Source of the DNA: JAHEJA01 sp965657215 | Lineage (GTDB): Bacteria; Pseudomonadota; Alphaproteobacteria; Rhodobacterales; Rhodobacteraceae | Reading direction: 5' to 3' | NCBI GenBank assembly: GCA_965657215.1 | Contig: CBFHNR010000027.1 | Location: 1 to 34,158, forward strand | Length of the DNA stretch: 34,158 bases | In this document: piece after piece, positions 32,506 to 34,158 of the stretch | How the letters are laid out: each line of letters starts with the position of its first letter | Numbering within the stretch: the first letter of the stretch is position 1 | Program-made: the position numbers and the translations under genes | The notes under the pieces: model-generated | Database searches by the model: none | Told to the model about the DNA's origin: nothing | What the model saw: only the letters and a program-made list of their open reading frames with translations

Positions 32506-32524
32506 GATTACTCGAGGATTTTTG
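32506..32524 (-). repeat. tuf-end-like direct repeat, left copy
   Basis: GATTACTCGAGGATTTTTG (plus strand) differs at one base from the copy at 33733-33751 and resembles the 3' end of the tuf gene at 33785-33802. Read on the minus strand it encodes KILE followed by TAA, like the KIIE-stop of EF-Tu. Confidence 0.6.
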
Positions 32525-32597
32525 TGACATTATCCAAGCCTTTTTTGGCGTGCCCGCTGAGAGGAAGATACCCGCCTACCGCGAAACTAATCAATAA

Positions 32598-33521
32598 TCA
32601 ATTCTCAACGGAGGCTGCCGATGGATAAGCCCGATCATCCTCTAGGCCATTAAATTCACGCCACTCTCCGCACGTACGATACCCAGCTTCGGGCACAAAA
32701 GGGCATTTCATATCCTCCTGAGAATGCAAGGTGGCCTTAGGGGTTGCCTCATCCCAAGATTCAAAACTTTCTGCCTCAAAATGAAGATCAGCCAAATTTC
32801 GATCCATCTGCGCGCGCTCGGAGGCGGACATTAACGTCGGCAAACCTGCATGAGCGCGCGACGCATTCACGCTCGCATGCATTGATGCGCTCAAGTCTTG
32901 GGCAGCTCCCGACAACCCATCCGCCCAAATCAATGCAGCATGAGAACGCGCAATACCACGGCCCTTTTCCGCTTGATTCAGACTTCCAATGGCTCGCTCT
33001 GTAGCTACCGAAAATTCTTCGCGGACAATCGTTAACTCTCGCTCGATCTCCGCCTTGCGGTTTCGAGCCCCGATCTCAGTTTCGATCATGCGCTCAAATA
33101 AGCGCAGTCGGTCATCTAGTTGAAAGTTGCCATTTCGATATTGCTGAATGCCAAACGTTGCAATTGTGTCCATTTCCTTGAAATCAGCAATTCTGTCGTT
33201 TACGACTTGAGACATGTTATCAAGTATGCACTTTTTTACTTTAGGTAGATCTTTAGCATGCCGCTTGGCCGCGTTGTATTGCGACCTAGAAACCGCGCCT
33301 TTATAATCCGGAGTAACTGAAGGTGGACGAAGTTTACCACAAACTTTAGTCAGTTTTTTGAAAAGAGTGCCGTGATAGTCTATGTTGAAATATGCTTGCC
33401 ATAACGCTTCGGACGTTTGACTTTCACGCCAAGACGGGCTCATTGGTTTACTCATCGGCGACTGCTCTTGGGAAACACAAGCACTGAACATAAACAATAC
33501 AGCAACTGCAACAAATCGCAT
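32598..33521 (-). CDS. Predicted lipoprotein of unknown function
   Basis: I do not recognise the family. The 307-residue product starts with a short hydrophobic signal ending FMFSAC, so Cys15 is a likely lipidation site and the protein would be anchored on the periplasmic face of a membrane. The mature part is polar and largely helical, with a probable coiled coil around residues 140-185 (ERMIETEIGARNRKAEIERE and following). Four later or scattered cysteines (62, 98 and a C-terminal pair in MKCPFVPEAGYRTCGEW) could form disulfides. GGAG lies seven bases before the ATG. It is the only gene between the 19-bp repeats at 32506 and 33733 and looks like an accessory gene. Confidence 0.7.
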   Translation of the reverse strand: MRFVAVAVLFMFSACVSQEQSPMSKPMSPSWRESQTSEALWQAYFNIDYHGTLFKKLTKVCGKLRPPSVTPDYKGAVSRSQYNAAKRHAKDLPKVKKCILDNMSQVVNDRIADFKEMDTIATFGIQQYRNGNFQLDDRLRLFERMIETEIGARNRKAEIERELTIVREEFSVATERAIGSLNQAEKGRGIARSHAALIWADGLSGAAQDLSASMHASVNASRAHAGLPTLMSASERAQMDRNLADLHFEAESFESWDEATPKATLHSQEDMKCPFVPEAGYRTCGEWREFNGLEDDRAYPSAASVEN

Positions 33522-33679
33522 AGCCGTCTCCGTAATATATCAACAAAAGATTAACCTCCTGCAATATAAATCAACCCTGAAGTGCAATCAAGCCTGGTTC
33601 CGCGCCTTGTTAATCATCCGCTTAGACCCGTTGTAATTCTAAAAACGATATCTTGCACATCTTTGATATTCAAATACTC

Positions 33680-33709
33680 AAAAAAAGCCCCCGCGGATGC
33701 GGGGGCTTT
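33680..33709 (-). terminator. Rho-independent terminator downstream of the second tuf gene
   Basis: On the minus strand an 11-bp stem (33684-33709, GCCCCCGC core flanked by AAA/TTT, 4-base loop) is followed by a run of seven T. It lies 78 bases after the tuf stop and should end the tuf transcript. Confidence 0.92.
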
Positions 33710-33732
33710 GATGATTTATTGGGTCGTCCGTC

Positions 33733-33751
33733 GATTACTCAAGGATTTTTG
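33733..33751 (-). repeat. tuf-end-like direct repeat, middle copy
   Basis: GATTACTCAAGGATTTTTG on the plus strand. On the minus strand it reads KLVSKILE then TAA, a near match to VVSKIIE-stop of EF-Tu, and lies 50 bases downstream of the real tuf stop and before its terminator. Confidence 0.65.
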
Positions 33752-33784
33752 ACACCAATTTTGTCTGTGCGTCTCGGGATTATC

Positions 33785-33802
33785 GATTACTCGATGATTT
33801 TG
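33785..33802 (-). repeat. tuf-end repeat, copy within the tuf gene
   Basis: The last codons and stop of tuf (SKIIE-stop) form the third member of the repeat set. Over 25 bases it matches the middle copy at 21 positions. Confidence 0.6.
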
Positions 33803-34158
33803 GAAACGACGCCTGAGCCGACTGTGCGGCCACCTTCGCGGATCGCGAAGCGGAGTTTTTCTTCCATCGCGATTGGTGCGATCAATTCAACGTTGAACTT
33901 GAGGTTGTCGCCAGGCATGACCATTTCTGTGCCTTCTGGAAGAACAACTGTTCCTGTTACGTCTGTTGTCCGGAAGTAGAACTGTGGACGGTAGTTCGCA
34001 AAGAATGGTGTGTGACGTCCGCCTTCTTCCTTCGTTAGGATATAAGCTTCTGCTTCAAACTTTGTGTGTGGCTTAACAGAGGCAGGCTTACAAAGAACCT
34101 GACCACGCTCAACACCTTCACGGTCAACACCACGAAGCAATGCGCCAACGTTGTCGCC
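33787..34158 (-). CDS. tuf: Elongation factor Tu, C-terminal fragment (runs off window)
   Basis: These 123 residues are domains 2 (end) and 3 of EF-Tu, from GDNVGALLRGVDREGVERGQ through HTPFFANYRPQFYFRTTDVT to the end VVSKIIE. The start lies beyond the right edge. It is a separate copy from the N-terminal fragment at 1-77. Two tuf genes, one in the str operon and one near tRNA-Trp/secE, are common in proteobacteria. Here about 14 kb of accessory DNA separates this copy from tRNA-Trp. A strong terminator follows at 33680-33709. Confidence 0.97.
   Translation of the reverse strand, partial: GDNVGALLRGVDREGVERGQVLCKPASVKPHTKFEAEAYILTKEEGGRHTPFFANYRPQFYFRTTDVTGTVVLPEGTEMVMPGDNLKFNVELIAPIAMEEKLRFAIREGGRTVGSGVVSKIIE

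Noticed and set aside
1..34158. Transposase, integrase, CRISPR array or rRNA genes
   Set aside because: No product, repeat-spacer pattern or rRNA sequence of these kinds could be recognised on either strand.

Overview
The window is a ribosomal and transcription gene cluster from an alphaproteobacterium. The protein sequences (EF-G, S12, S7, RpoB, RpoC, L7/L12, L10, L11, NusG) look most like Rhodobacterales of the Roseobacter group. The moderate GC content, the CPBP and Rieske genes and the CoA-thioester genes fit a marine heterotroph. No species is assigned. Almost all core genes are on the minus strand, and the window starts and ends inside two separate tuf (EF-Tu) genes.

Layout, left to right. 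(1) 1-3151: the str operon read leftwards, rpsL-rpsG-fusA-tuf, with a near-consensus promoter at 3381-3409 and a 16-bp perfect palindrome in its leader. (2) 3531-5910: an accessory pocket with a rhamnosyltransferase-like glycosyltransferase, a DMT-family exporter and an SRPBCC/AHSA1 protein. (3) 6059-15706: rplJ-rplL-rpoB-rpoC, closed by a strong terminator. (4) 16038-16892: a CPBP-family membrane protease that splits the usual rplA-rplJ linkage, with terminators on both sides. (5) 17011-19483: tRNA-Trp, secE, nusG, rplK and rplA. (6) 19484-33786: about 14 kb of accessory DNA between tRNA-Trp and the second tuf gene, where a tuf-tRNA-secE linkage is common in proteobacteria.

The accessory DNA in (6) has three parts. 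The first is a catabolic island (20041-29246) bounded by 161-bp direct repeats that are about 85% identical and duplicate the 3' end of a small membrane-protein gene. A divergent promoter drives two tight transcription units. The leftward one encodes a DMGDH-like FAD/folate oxidoreductase, an MDR dehydrogenase, two enolase-superfamily enzymes and a HemL-like aminotransferase. The rightward one encodes an RpiR regulator, a Rieske oxygenase and an aldehyde dehydrogenase cut off after 52 codons. Together they look like an oxidative N-demethylation route for a chiral betaine-type amino acid, related to but not the same as the hydroxyproline-betaine pathway. The second part is a GNAT gene and a mct-meh-like pair, resembling the mesaconyl-CoA isomerisation and hydration steps of the 3-hydroxypropionate bicycle. 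The third is a small unit with one predicted lipoprotein gene, flanked by 19-bp direct repeats that resemble the 3' end of tuf.

No integrase, transposase, CRISPR array or rRNA was seen. Percent identities given for repeats were counted by eye. Family assignments rest on motif and sequence recognition without database searches.
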